A DNA stretch of 15,756 nt from Cytophagales bacterium (GTDB lineage: Bacteria > Bacteroidota > Bacteroidia > Cytophagales > Cyclobacteriaceae): NCBI GenBank assembly GCA_020063545.1, contig JAGUUF010000132.1, positions 1 to 15,756 of the forward strand. The letters run 5' to 3'. A model generated the notes under the pieces. It did no database searches and was not told the origin of the DNA. It worked only from the letters and a program-made list of their open reading frames with translations. Below are positions 1 through 7,537 of the stretch, piece after piece. Numbering within the stretch: position 1 is the first letter of the stretch; every line of letters starts with the position of its first letter. The translations under genes were made by a program, and so were the position numbers.

Positions 1-123
1 TGAAGCAGTAACGTCAATCATGAGCCTTGACGACACCGAAGCAAATTGCGGATTGCGTGAGGCCCGGAGTTTTCCGTTCCGCAGTTCGTATTTGGTGGGT
101 TGCCAGGATTGGGTGTTTTTCAT
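1..123 (-). CDS. Probable SAM-dependent methyltransferase, N-terminal fragment
   Basis: An open frame begins with ATG at 123-121 on the minus strand and runs off the window after 41 codons. The first residues read MKNTQSWQPTKYELRNGKL and continue to SSRLMIDVTAS. A W-x-P-[ST]-K-[YF] start followed by xNGKLRASRNP and a hydrophobic SRL stretch resembles, from memory, the N-terminus of class I SAM-dependent methyltransferases found in surface-polysaccharide clusters. The SAM-binding motifs lie outside the window, so this assignment is tentative. The start codon overlaps the stop of the upstream glycosyltransferase as ATGA (120-123), which supports a real, translationally coupled gene in the same operon. 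The frame is too short to be found by length alone; the coupling and the plausible protein sequence are the evidence. Confidence 0.6.
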   Translation of the reverse strand, partial: MKNTQSWQPTKYELRNGKLRASRNPQFASVSSRLMIDVTAS

Positions 124-1343
124 TGTTGTAGCAGTAACGCAACGCGGTTGTACAAAGCAATCAGGTTTTGCTGGTCGGTTTCCCAGTTCATACCTCCGGC
201 AGTGGTTGCCCGGATACCATTTTCACCAAGTTGGGCACATAGGGATTTGTTGTCAGCCAGTTGTAGAATTTTTTCGCTCAGGTCTTTAGCGTCATCAGCC
301 TTAAAAACCAACCCGGCATTTGCTTTATCTATTATTCGTTTCAATGGGGCGCTGGAGCTTACCAGCATCGGTTTGCCGGCCATCATGCCCTGAAAGAGTT
401 TGTGTGGTATGGTGTTATCGGTATGCGGTGTTGATTTGTGCGGGATAAGGTTGACATCTGCAAAGTGCATCAGGGAATAGAAACGCGAAAACGACTGCTT
501 ACCAAGGAAATGTACTTGTTCTGTAACCTCAAGTTCTTCTGCTAGTTTGCGCAGGTTTTTCATTACTGCCTCATTGCCGAAGCCGGCAACAACCAACACT
601 ATTGCTTTGCCTTTCAAAAACTGCATGGCTCCGATGGCTGTATCCACACCCCGGTGCGGCCCGATACCTCCGGTGTAGGCTACAACAAATTTTCCGGTGT
701 ATTCCTTATATATAGAGGGTTCAACCGGTTGGTTTAAAAACGATTGATCTTCCGAGTTGGTCACCACTACAATTTTGTCAAAATCAGCCTTATACTCTCG
801 TACAAGCCGGTCGCGCATTTCGTCCACTACGGCAATTACATAATCGGCTTGTTGCACGGTACGGCCTTCGTGCTTCTTCCATCGTCCGGGATTCATAAAG
901 AGCCGGTTCTTCCAATGTGCCAGCGGATTTTTCTTCCATTCAAACCAAACCTGTAATGCATCCGGGTAGTTTTCATGAAAGTCGGCTATTACCGGAATAT
1001 TTTTTCTCTTCTTTGCATAAAGGGCTGTGCCGGTAAGCGGTAAATCGTGCACATGAAGAACATCAATTTTGTTATCCGTAATCCACACGGGTAACTTTCT
1101 TTTAAATACAGGGTGTTCAAATGTCATGGCCATAACAACATCCCAAAAGGCCAGCGCAAAATTGTTTTTTCCGGCATCAAGGCGGGTAATGGCAATTCCG
1201 TCTGTAACTTCATGATACGGTTCGCCCTTTCTGCGCAGGCATAACAAGTGAAGGGTATGACCTGCCGTGCAAAGTGCTGATGCTTCTTTGCGGATGCGCA
1301 CATCGGCCGGATAGGGTGCGTTCAACAACATGCCGATGGTCAT
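120..1343 (-). CDS. Glycosyltransferase family 4 (GT-B fold)
   Basis: This is a 407-residue retaining glycosyltransferase of the GT4 / group 1 type, likely acting in the cytoplasm on a surface polysaccharide. The N-terminal acceptor half has LNAPYPADVRIRKEA (8-22), HVHDLPL (98-104) and HENYPD (123-128). The C-terminal donor half has YTGGIGPHRG (223-232), VAGFGNE (252-258) and the nucleotide-sugar region HKLFQGMMAGKPMLVS (314-329) followed by PLKRI. The usual E-x7-E acids are replaced here by Q and K/R; I recall the same pattern in related Bacteroidota enzymes, so it need not mean inactivity. The frame stays open to 1496, but the family N-terminus starts at the ATG at 1343. A longer protein would overlap the divergent wecB by about 90 bases. 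The acceptor and sugar cannot be told from sequence. The stop overlaps the start of the next minus-strand gene. Confidence 0.9.
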   Translation of the reverse strand: MTIGMLLNAPYPADVRIRKEASALCTAGHTLHLLCLRRKGEPYHEVTDGIAITRLDAGKNNFALAFWDVVMAMTFEHPVFKRKLPVWITDNKIDVLHVHDLPLTGTALYAKKRKNIPVIADFHENYPDALQVWFEWKKNPLAHWKNRLFMNPGRWKKHEGRTVQQADYVIAVVDEMRDRLVREYKADFDKIVVVTNSEDQSFLNQPVEPSIYKEYTGKFVVAYTGGIGPHRGVDTAIGAMQFLKGKAIVLVVAGFGNEAVMKNLRKLAEELEVTEQVHFLGKQSFSRFYSLMHFADVNLIPHKSTPHTDNTIPHKLFQGMMAGKPMLVSSSAPLKRIIDKANAGLVFKADDAKDLSEKILQLADNKSLCAQLGENGIRATTAGGMNWETDQQNLIALYNRVALLLQQ

Positions 1344-1404
1344 ATTCCGGTAAATTGAATTAATTTGGCAAAGAAAATCATTTTGACTCACTAACAGCGC
1401 AGGC

Positions 1405-2493
1405 GTGAAAATAACTTTAGTGGCAGGGGCGCGCCCAAACTTTATGAAGATTGCCCCCATCATCCGGGCCATTGAAAATTCCAACCGTTCGGGCAATAGG
1501 CCAATCGCTTACCGCCTGGTACATACCGGGCAGCATTATGATGAGAAACTGAGCCAGGTTTTTTTTAAGGAACTGGAAATACCGGAACCCCACGTTAACC
1601 TGGGTGTCGGTTCAGGCACACAAGCCGACCAAACCGCCCGCATTATGGTGGCCTTCGAAAAAGACCTGGTCGCCAACCCGTGCGACCTGGTGGTAGTGGT
1701 TGGCGATGTGAATTCAACCATGGCCTGCACCATCGTGGCCAAAAAACTTAACACCAAAGTGGCCCATGTTGAAGGCGGTATCCGCTCGTGGGATATGACC
1801 ATGCCCGAAGAAATAAACCGTATGGTTACTGATTCGCTTGCCGATTATTTTTTTACCACAAGCGCAATCGCCAACGAAAACCTGAAAAAAACAGGTGTGC
1901 GCAATGAACAGATTTTTTTTGTAGGCAATACCATGATCGATTCGCTGGTGACTAACCTGAACAAAACGCGCAAGCCGAAGTTGTGGGATGTTAACCGGCT
2001 CGAACCGAAAAATTATTTTGTATTAACCCTTCACCGCCCATCTAATGTGGATAACCCACAAGTTTTTTCGGATGTGATAAAAGCCATTTCGAAAAGTGCA
2101 GCCGGAAGCAAGGTGGTGTTTCCGGTGCATCCGCGCACACAGCGCAACACCAAAAACATCCGTGATATTGATAACATTATCCTTTCTGATCCACTCAGCT
2201 ACCTGGAGTTCATTTACCTGGTACAGCACTGCGTTGGCGTAATTACCGACAGCGGAGGCATACAGGAAGAAACAACCTGGCTCGGCATTCCGTGCATTAC
2301 CCTGCGCAAAAGTACCGAGCGCCCCGAAACCGTTACCGTTGGAACCAACGAAGTGATTGGAGATGACTACCGGTTACTTGAGCAACTGGTTTCTAAAATC
2401 CAATCAGGGCAATGGAAGAAAGGAAGTATTCCCCCCTTGTGGGATGGCAAGACTGCTGTGCGCATCGTAACCGAACTGCTTCGCTTACCCTGA
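1405..2493 (+). CDS. wecB: UDP-N-acetylglucosamine 2-epimerase, non-hydrolysing
   Basis: This enzyme interconverts UDP-GlcNAc and UDP-ManNAc, feeding ManNAc-containing surface glycans; it acts in the cytoplasm. The 362 residues are close to the family's usual 370-380. Visible motifs are GARPNFMK (8-15, with Arg10 and Lys15), HTGQHYD (40-46), VVGDVNST (98-105, Asp101), HVEGGIRSWD (121-130, Glu123), MPEEINR (133-139), GNTMIDS (174-180), LTLHRPSN (207-214, His210), FPVHPRT (239-245), TDSGGIQEE (281-289) and STERPE (303-308). All catalytic and UDP-binding positions known in WecB appear present. The start is GTG at 1405, chosen because it puts the KITLVAGARPN strand right at the N-terminus. The gene is divergent from the glycosyltransferase at 120-1343, a 61-base gap, which fits a shared polysaccharide role. 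Its last nine bases overlap the end of ruvC on the other strand. Confidence 0.95.
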   Translation: MKITLVAGARPNFMKIAPIIRAIENSNRSGNRPIAYRLVHTGQHYDEKLSQVFFKELEIPEPHVNLGVGSGTQADQTARIMVAFEKDLVANPCDLVVVVGDVNSTMACTIVAKKLNTKVAHVEGGIRSWDMTMPEEINRMVTDSLADYFFTTSAIANENLKKTGVRNEQIFFVGNTMIDSLVTNLNKTRKPKLWDVNRLEPKNYFVLTLHRPSNVDNPQVFSDVIKAISKSAAGSKVVFPVHPRTQRNTKNIRDIDNIILSDPLSYLEFIYLVQHCVGVITDSGGIQEETTWLGIPCITLRKSTERPETVTVGTNEVIGDDYRLLEQLVSKIQSGQWKKGSIPPLWDGKTAVRIVTELLRLP

Positions 2494-3045
2494 TTTAACC
2501 CGGTGCGGGTTTATTTTCAGAAACGCATCCCAACCGGTTTTTTTTGATCTTACTTTTCCGTGCTGAAAATGGTGGCACACGGCTACGGCCAGGGCATCGG
2601 TTGCATCAAAAAGTTTTGGTGCTTCACGCAAGGCAAAGAATGACATCAGCATTTTGGCAACCTGCTCTTTCGAAGCATTGCCGTTACCGGTAACGGCCTG
2701 CTTTACTTTTTTCGGGGCGTATTCAACAATGGGAATTTGCCGGAACAACGCGGCCGACATGGCCACACCCTGGGCCCTGCCCAGCTTTAGCATCGACTGG
2801 ACATTCTTTCCGTAGAAGGGCGCTTCAAGGGCTACTTCGTCCGGGTGATATTCGTCAATAAGCCCAAGCACGCGCTCGAAGATTTTTTTAAGTTTCAGTT
2901 CATGACCTCCGGATTTGCCCAACTGGATAACGCCAAACTGAAGAAGTTCAATGGCGGTGCCGCGGATGCAGATGATTCCATACCCGGTAACATTGGTGCC
3001 GGGGTCAAGCCCAAGAATAATTTTCTCCTTTCGCTGCCTGCTCAC
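2485..3045 (-). CDS. ruvC: Crossover junction endodeoxyribonuclease RuvC
   Basis: RuvC cuts Holliday junctions symmetrically during recombinational repair, together with RuvAB. Counting from GTG at 3045 the protein has 186 residues, the usual length for Bacteroidota. The four metal-binding acids of the RNase H-like fold are present: Asp14 in GLDPGTNVTGYG, Glu74 in ALEAPFYGKN, and Asp147 and Asp150 in FDATDALAVAVCHH. The conserved GKNVQSMLKLGRAQG (79-93) and NGNASKEQVA (121-130) stretches are also intact. The frame stays open to an ATG at 3096, which would add 17 residues (MIYHRIGKP...) not expected in the family. The GTG is preceded by an AGGTAA sequence at a suitable distance and is preferred, but the longer form cannot be excluded. 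No ruvA or ruvB is nearby. The gene ends inside wecB and is divergent from the glycosyltransferase at 3108. Confidence 0.93.
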   Translation of the reverse strand: MSRQRKEKIILGLDPGTNVTGYGIICIRGTAIELLQFGVIQLGKSGGHELKLKKIFERVLGLIDEYHPDEVALEAPFYGKNVQSMLKLGRAQGVAMSAALFRQIPIVEYAPKKVKQAVTGNGNASKEQVAKMLMSFFALREAPKLFDATDALAVAVCHHFQHGKVRSKKTGWDAFLKINPHRVKSG

Positions 3046-3107
3046 GTTCCAAATTACCTTAAAACACCGGGGTTTTCCAATTCGATGATAAATCACAACT
3101 TGCAGGA

Positions 3108-4211
3108 ATGACGGTTATCGTAGTTGGTATCTTCATACTTTATTTTCTGCTTCTTGGTTTTTTGCTGATTGGATGGGGCAGGCTTACGCATACTCGAAAT
3201 GGGTTGCCTGCTGCCCGTATTTCGGTGGTGATATCGGTACGCAATGAAGAACGGAACATTACCGAATTGCTGAGCGCCCTGTGCAGTCAAACCTTCAAGC
3301 CGCTTGAAGTGATCCTGGTGGATGATCACTCAACAGACCATACTGTAGAGATTGTTGAGACTTGGAAGAAGACTAATGCCTCTCTTCCCCTGCGCATTAT
3401 TAAACTTGGTCAGGATGCAGCGGGAAAGAAAAAGGCAATAGCAACAGCCGTAGCTCAGGCGAAAGGCGATGTGATCGTTACAACGGATGCCGACTGCCGG
3501 GTTGGGGCAGGTTGGCTTTTGTCAATTGCCACAAGGTTTTCAGACGAGCAAGTAAAACTGGTAGCCGGTGCCGTGCGGCTTGCGCCCGGAAATTTTTTTG
3601 GAGAACTGCAGCAAGTGGAGCAGGCAGCCTTAACGGGTACAACGGCTGCGTTCATCGTAATTAATAAGCCGGTGATGTGCAATGGTGCCAACCTGGCGTA
3701 TCGAAAGGCTGTGTTTACGGAAGTAAACGGTTACGAGGGCAACGAGCACATTGCCTCGGGTGATGATGAATTCCTGCTTAAGAAAATTTCTGCACGCTAT
3801 CCGCAAGGTGTGGCATTCAATGCAAACCCCGGCAGCGTTGTCACCACCCGGCCGGCACTTTCAGCCTGGGAATTTATTAATCAGCGGGTGCGGTGGGCAG
3901 GCAAGTGGCGTAAACAGCAATTCGGTGTTTCCTCCGTGCTGGCGTTGTTTGTATTTCTGTTTAACCTTACGTTTTTATCAATCCCGCTGCTGGCTATGCA
4001 ATGGGTGGTAAGCCTGGGCACTGTTTCGCTTCTTCTACTGATAAAACTTTTTTTGGAGCTCGTCTGTCTTAAACGCATCACCACATGGATGGGTACCCCG
4101 TTTAACATACATGCCTTTGCCGCCCTGCAATTTCTCTACCCGCCTTACGTTGTCTTTTTTGGGCTCATTTCCAATTGGTTAAATGCCACGTGGAAAGGGC
4201 GCAAAATTTAG
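3108..4211 (+). CDS. Membrane glycosyltransferase family 2
   Basis: This 367-residue protein has a GT-A family 2 catalytic domain between membrane segments. A hydrophobic helix at about 3-22 anchors the N-terminus. The catalytic domain shows ISVVISVRNEE (38-48), VDDHSTD (71-77, nucleotide binding), TTDADC (125-130, the DxD metal site), GDDEFL (218-223, the general base region) and QRVRW (259-263, the Q-x-x-R-W motif of processive enzymes). Three hydrophobic stretches follow at about 277-300, 302-322 and 336-356. This layout is shared with membrane polymerising or lipid-modifying glycosyltransferases of the HasA/BcsA-like set, but the sugar and acceptor are not evident. The ATG at 3108 is 62 bases from the favoured ruvC start on the opposite strand. 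The stop lies 40 bases before the next gene, with a promoter-like box between them, so the two may be separately transcribed. Confidence 0.9.
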   Translation: MTVIVVGIFILYFLLLGFLLIGWGRLTHTRNGLPAARISVVISVRNEERNITELLSALCSQTFKPLEVILVDDHSTDHTVEIVETWKKTNASLPLRIIKLGQDAAGKKKAIATAVAQAKGDVIVTTDADCRVGAGWLLSIATRFSDEQVKLVAGAVRLAPGNFFGELQQVEQAALTGTTAAFIVINKPVMCNGANLAYRKAVFTEVNGYEGNEHIASGDDEFLLKKISARYPQGVAFNANPGSVVTTRPALSAWEFINQRVRWAGKWRKQQFGVSSVLALFVFLFNLTFLSIPLLAMQWVVSLGTVSLLLLIKLFLELVCLKRITTWMGTPFNIHAFAALQFLYPPYVVFFGLISNWLNATWKGRKI

Positions 4212-4235
4212 TCCGTCAGGTACCCGAATATCGAG

Positions 4236-4243
4236 TAACTTTG
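4236..4243 (+). promoter_or_regulatory. Bacteroidota -7 box (TAACTTTG) before the SpoIIE-type gene
   Basis: TAACTTTG is a perfect match to the TAnnTTTG -7 consensus of the Bacteroidota primary sigma factor. It lies in the 40-base gap after the glycosyltransferase stop and ends 8 bases before the ATG at 4252. Transcription would begin at or within a few bases of the start codon. I see no good -33 TTG at the usual spacing. Confidence 0.5.
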
Positions 4244-4251
4244 TTGCTGTT

Positions 4252-5475
4252 ATGGAAGCCCTCTCGCTTAAGAACCGGTATGAACTGAAAGAACTGGAAC
4301 TGAATGCCCTGCTGGAAGTAACCCAGGCCATCAACAGCAACGTTCCGGAAGAGTCGCTGTATAAAATCTTTACGTTTACACTTCGTTCAAACCTGAACCT
4401 GAAGAAACTTGCTCTCTATGTGCTGGATGATCAATGGGAATGCAAGGCGAACTTCGGGACGAAAGAAAAGTTTACGGGTGTTAAGCTGCCTGATTGCTTC
4501 ATGCAGGTGCGGGAAGTATGTTCCTTAAAAAAGTTTGAAGAAACCCGGTTCAGCGAATTCGATATTGTGCTTCCGGTGGCCCATAAAAACACAACCCTCG
4601 CCCTGGTATTTCTTGGCGATGAGCATGCCGATAATTACTTCGAACATGCCGAAGGATTGAAATTTATCCAGGCGCTCAGCAACATCATCATTGTGGCTAT
4701 AGAAAACAAAAAGCTGGTGCGCAAACAGTTGCAGCAGGAGGCGTTCCGCAAAGAGCTTGAAATTGCCAGCGATGTGCAGCAGTTTTTGTTTCCGGAGAAA
4801 CTACCCCAAACCGATCGGTTAAAAGTAGAGGCCAGTTACCTGCCGCACGATATGATTGGTGGCGATTATTACGATTACATACCCATTAACAAAAACCAGT
4901 TTCTGCTTTGCGTTGCCGATGTAAGCGGCAAGGGAATACCTGCCGCCCTGATGATGTCTAATTTCCAGGCTTCCCTGCGCACCCTGCTCCGGCAAACGCC
5001 CAACCTGCGCGATATTGTTGAGGCATTGAACTACCAGGTATTGGAAAACACTAAAGGCGAAAAGTTCATCACTTTTTTCGGTGCCATTTACGACATCAGC
5101 CTTAAAACAATGGTGTACGTTAATGCCGGGCATAATCCGCCATTCCTGCTCGACCGGAAAAATGGGTTGCGTATGCTCGAGGAAGGTTCAACCGTGCTGG
5201 GCGCAATGCACCCGCTACCGTTTATCAATGAAGGCTTTGTAACCGATATTGACGATTTCCTGCTGTTCTGCTACACCGATGGCCTTACCGAAACCATTAA
5301 CGAACAGGGCAGTGAATTCGGGATTGACCGGTTACATCAGTACTTTGCCGACCCGGCCGTAAACATAAAAGGCCTTAACGAAATCCACCAGGATATCATT
5401 GTAAGTCTTGATGCCTTTAAAGGCCGGAACGGCTACCACGATGACATAACCATGCTATCTTGCAGGGTGGGCTAA
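4252..5475 (+). CDS. SpoIIE/RsbU-type PP2C serine phosphatase with N-terminal GAF-like region
   Basis: The 407-residue protein is predicted to remove phosphate from serine or threonine of a partner protein, typically an anti-sigma-factor antagonist. Residues about 15-155 look like a GAF-type sensor (the fit is inferred from the pattern of strands and helices), followed by a charged helical linker at 150-178. The PP2C SpoIIE domain then has ASDVQQFLFP (172-181), GGDYYD (203-208), VADVSGKG (221-228), NAGHNPP (291-297), YTDGLTE (341-347) and HDDIT (396-400). The metal-binding aspartates at 205, 223, 343 and 397/398 are present, so it should be active. No transmembrane segment is seen. The frame opens at 4183, but the ATG at 4252 follows the promoter box and avoids overlap with the gene before it. 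No RsbV- or RsbW-like partner is in the window. The gene ends 22 bases before the deacetylase, suggesting co-transcription. Confidence 0.9.
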   Translation: MEALSLKNRYELKELELNALLEVTQAINSNVPEESLYKIFTFTLRSNLNLKKLALYVLDDQWECKANFGTKEKFTGVKLPDCFMQVREVCSLKKFEETRFSEFDIVLPVAHKNTTLALVFLGDEHADNYFEHAEGLKFIQALSNIIIVAIENKKLVRKQLQQEAFRKELEIASDVQQFLFPEKLPQTDRLKVEASYLPHDMIGGDYYDYIPINKNQFLLCVADVSGKGIPAALMMSNFQASLRTLLRQTPNLRDIVEALNYQVLENTKGEKFITFFGAIYDISLKTMVYVNAGHNPPFLLDRKNGLRMLEEGSTVLGAMHPLPFINEGFVTDIDDFLLFCYTDGLTETINEQGSEFGIDRLHQYFADPAVNIKGLNEIHQDIIVSLDAFKGRNGYHDDITMLSCRVG

Positions 5476-5497
5476 GCCTGCATCGGTTTAACCGGCT

Positions 5498-6124
5498 ATG
5501 ATCTTCCGAACTCCTTTTTTCCTGCCCTGGTTGTACCCGGGTCTTACCTGGCGAATGCCGGCTGATGACCGTACTGTTTACCTGACGTTCGATGACGGCC
5601 CTGTGCCAGGGCCTACTGAGTTTGTGCTCGATGTATTGCAACAGTTTAAAATAAAAGCCACATTCTTCTGCATAGGCGATAATATTCAAAAACACCCCGA
5701 AGTGTTACTTCGCGTAGGGGATGACGGGCACACAATCGGTAATCATACCTTCAATCACCTGAACGGATGGAAGACCCCAACATCAACTTACCTGCACAAT
5801 GCGCAAAAGTTTGATGAGCAACTGGCTATCGTAAAACCCGGGCTGCAGGTTTCTCTTTTCAGGCCGCCTTACGGGCGGATTACGCGAAGGCAAATCAGCA
5901 GGCTGCACCGATACCGCATTATCATGTGGGATGTGCTCACCAACGATTACAGCGGGGCAATTTCACCGGAAAAATGCCTGCACCGTTCGCTTGGGGCGGT
6001 GCGTAATGGTTCTATTGTAGTATGGCATGATAGCCTGAAGGCCGAACGCAGGTTAACCTATGCGCTTCCGCGATTTATTGAAGCGTGCCTTGAGCGCGGC
6101 TACACCTTTAATCGGATTACATGA
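5498..6124 (+). CDS. Polysaccharide deacetylase family protein (NodB domain)
   Basis: This is a carbohydrate esterase family 4 enzyme, which removes N- or O-acetyl groups from glycans such as peptidoglycan, chitooligosaccharide or capsule. At 208 residues it is a single NodB domain. The motifs are complete: TFDDGP (30-35; Asp32 as base and Asp33 as metal ligand), HTFNH (83-87; metal ligands His83 and His87), RPPYG (122-126), MWD (143-145) and VVWHDS (175-180; His178). The N-terminus (IFRTPFFLPWLYPG) is aromatic and hydrophobic but is not a clear signal peptide, so export is uncertain; a cytoplasmic lipid- or nucleotide-linked sugar substrate is possible. Its TGA overlaps the ATG of the following glycosyltransferase as ATGA at 6121-6124. 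That tight coupling suggests the two act on the same glycan or glycolipid; this is inference. Confidence 0.9.
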   Translation: MIFRTPFFLPWLYPGLTWRMPADDRTVYLTFDDGPVPGPTEFVLDVLQQFKIKATFFCIGDNIQKHPEVLLRVGDDGHTIGNHTFNHLNGWKTPTSTYLHNAQKFDEQLAIVKPGLQVSLFRPPYGRITRRQISRLHRYRIIMWDVLTNDYSGAISPEKCLHRSLGAVRNGSIVVWHDSLKAERRLTYALPRFIEACLERGYTFNRIT

Positions 6125-7194
6125 AAACCTCAACCAGGCGTGTGCTGGTAGCCCCGCTTAACTGGGGGTTGGGTCATGCAACCCGGTGCATACCCGTCAT
6201 CCGGTTTTTAAAGAACAGCGGCCATGAGGTAATTATCGCCACTGATGGCGATGCCCTGCTGTTGCTTAAAGCAGAATTTCCGGAGTTAAAATTTCACGAG
6301 TTGCCGGGCTACGAAGCATATTACAGCAGGGGCAGTTCACTTGTTTTTTCCCTTGCACGCCAGTTGCCAAAATTCATTTCGGCTATAAAAAAGGAATATA
6401 ACCTGGTAAGTACTTTGGTTGAAACTGAACAGGTCGAGGCAATTATTTCGGATAACCGCTATGGTGTATGGTCGGATAAGGTACCTACGGCCATCATTAG
6501 TCATCAACTAAATCTGCTTATGCCCGGGGGGCTTCGATGGATGGGCCCGGTGGTAAACGCTTTTCATAGAAGGTTGCTGCGAAAATTCAAGTTCATCTGG
6601 ATACCCGATGCAGCAGAATCAGTTTTATCCGGATGCCTTTCAACAACGCATCGGTTAACTAATGCGCGGTTTATCGGTCCGCTTTCGCGGTTTGAATTTT
6701 CGAATACTAATTTGCCCGGTACGTATGACTTCCTTGCCGTGCTCTCAGGCCCCGAGCCCCAGCGAACGATGCTTGAAAAAATCCTCCTGGAACAACTGCC
6801 GGCCAACGGCTTAACGTGCCTGCTGGTGCGCGGTGTAGTGAAAAGTAAAACGAGAACAACTTATAACAATATTACAGTTGTTGATTTTCTGCCGGCCATC
6901 GAACTGAATATGGAAATGTGCAGGGCGCGTGTGGTGGTGGCGCGTCCCGGTTACAGCACTATTATGGACCTTGCCAGGCTGGGCAAGAAAGCCATACTCA
7001 TACCCACGCCCGGGCAAACGGAACAGGCTTACCTTGGCGAACGAGCAATGACCAACAACTTTGCGTTTGTGGTAAACCAACACAACTTTAATATTGCCGA
7101 GGCACTCGAAAGGATTAAATCGTGTTCCGGATTTCCGGTAACGGAAGTTACCGATACCGCTTTATCTGTTGCTGTGGAGGAGCTGTTGCAATGA
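6121..7194 (+). CDS. GT28/MurG-like glycosyltransferase (MJ1255-type)
   Basis: The 357-residue GT-B protein resembles MurG, MGDG synthase and the MJ1255-like group. The N-terminal domain begins APLNWGLGHATR (11-22), a glycine-rich acceptor-side loop, and continues with ISDNRYGVW (109-117) and ISHQLNLL (126-133). The C-terminal donor domain has LSGPEPQR (208-215), VARPGYST (273-280) and PTPGQTEQ (295-302), the last typical of nucleotide-sugar binding in GT28. The acceptor is not known; relatives act on membrane lipids. No transmembrane helix is present, so it is probably peripheral at the inner membrane. It is joined by ATGA overlaps to the deacetylase before it and to the lipid kinase after it. 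This order would suit a glycolipid or lipid-linked glycan, but no product can be named from the sequence. Confidence 0.85.
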   Translation: MKTSTRRVLVAPLNWGLGHATRCIPVIRFLKNSGHEVIIATDGDALLLLKAEFPELKFHELPGYEAYYSRGSSLVFSLARQLPKFISAIKKEYNLVSTLVETEQVEAIISDNRYGVWSDKVPTAIISHQLNLLMPGGLRWMGPVVNAFHRRLLRKFKFIWIPDAAESVLSGCLSTTHRLTNARFIGPLSRFEFSNTNLPGTYDFLAVLSGPEPQRTMLEKILLEQLPANGLTCLLVRGVVKSKTRTTYNNITVVDFLPAIELNMEMCRARVVVARPGYSTIMDLARLGKKAILIPTPGQTEQAYLGERAMTNNFAFVVNQHNFNIAEALERIKSCSGFPVTEVTDTALSVAVEELLQ

Positions 7195-7537
7195 AATTTT
7201 TACGAAGTTTTGGTTATGCATTGAAGGGGCTGATTACAGCGTTTACTCAACAACGCAACCTGAAGATTCATGGTGCAGTACTGCTGTGCGTAATTGGGGT
7301 TGGTCTTTATCTTCGGGTTGAACTGCTGGAGTGGTGTGGGTTATTGCTGGCCGCAGCATTGGTGCTCGTTACCGAGTTGGTGAATACAAGCATCGAAGAA
7401 TTGGTTAACCTGATATCGCCTCAACATCATCCAGGGCGGGTGTCGTTAAGGATATTGCCGCTGCAGCCGTTCTGGTTGCCAGCTTTTTTGCCGCACTGGT
7501 CGGGATAATCATCTTTAGCCGATATTTGCCGGCATGA
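7191..7537 (+). pseudogene. dgkA: DgkA-type diacylglycerol/undecaprenol kinase, one-base frameshift
   Basis: DgkA-family kinases phosphorylate diacylglycerol or undecaprenol in the inner membrane, with three transmembrane helices. The first 81 codons are normal: FGYALKGL (7-14), QRNLKIH (21-27), and the catalytic segment TELVNTSIEELVNLISPQ (61-78). After His-His-Pro (codon 81, 7431-7433) the reading frame is lost. As written, the frame continues with an unrelated tail to TAA at 7506-7508, giving 105 residues without the third helix. In the -1 frame the sequence resumes as AGVVKDIAAAAVLVASFF and ends at TGA 7535-7537, exactly the missing family C-terminus. A single base lost from the GGG at 7434-7436 (GGGG expected) would explain it. 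The restored protein is about 115 residues, and its TGA forms an ATGA overlap with tatD. This may be a sequencing error, a fresh mutation or, less likely, recoding. Confidence 0.88.

Noticed and set aside
1358..1419. Promoter-like boxes in the wecB / glycosyltransferase gap (TTAATTTG at 1360-1367, TAACTTTA at 1412-1419, TTTCTTTG-like on the minus strand)
   Set aside because: Each has a mismatch to TAnnTTTG; the one at 1412 lies inside wecB, and no -33 element is at a good distance. A promoter must exist here, but I cannot choose one.
5475..5498. CGGTTTAACCG palindrome between the phosphatase and deacetylase as a terminator
   Set aside because: The stem is five bases with a one-base loop and there is no T run; the gap looks like ordinary spacing inside an operon.
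7122..7190. A longer N-terminus for dgkA starting at ATG 7122
   Set aside because: The extra 23 residues (MFRISGNGSYRYRF...) come from the glycosyltransferase gene in another frame; the family start MKFLRSFGYALKG at 7191 fits, with an ATGA overlap.
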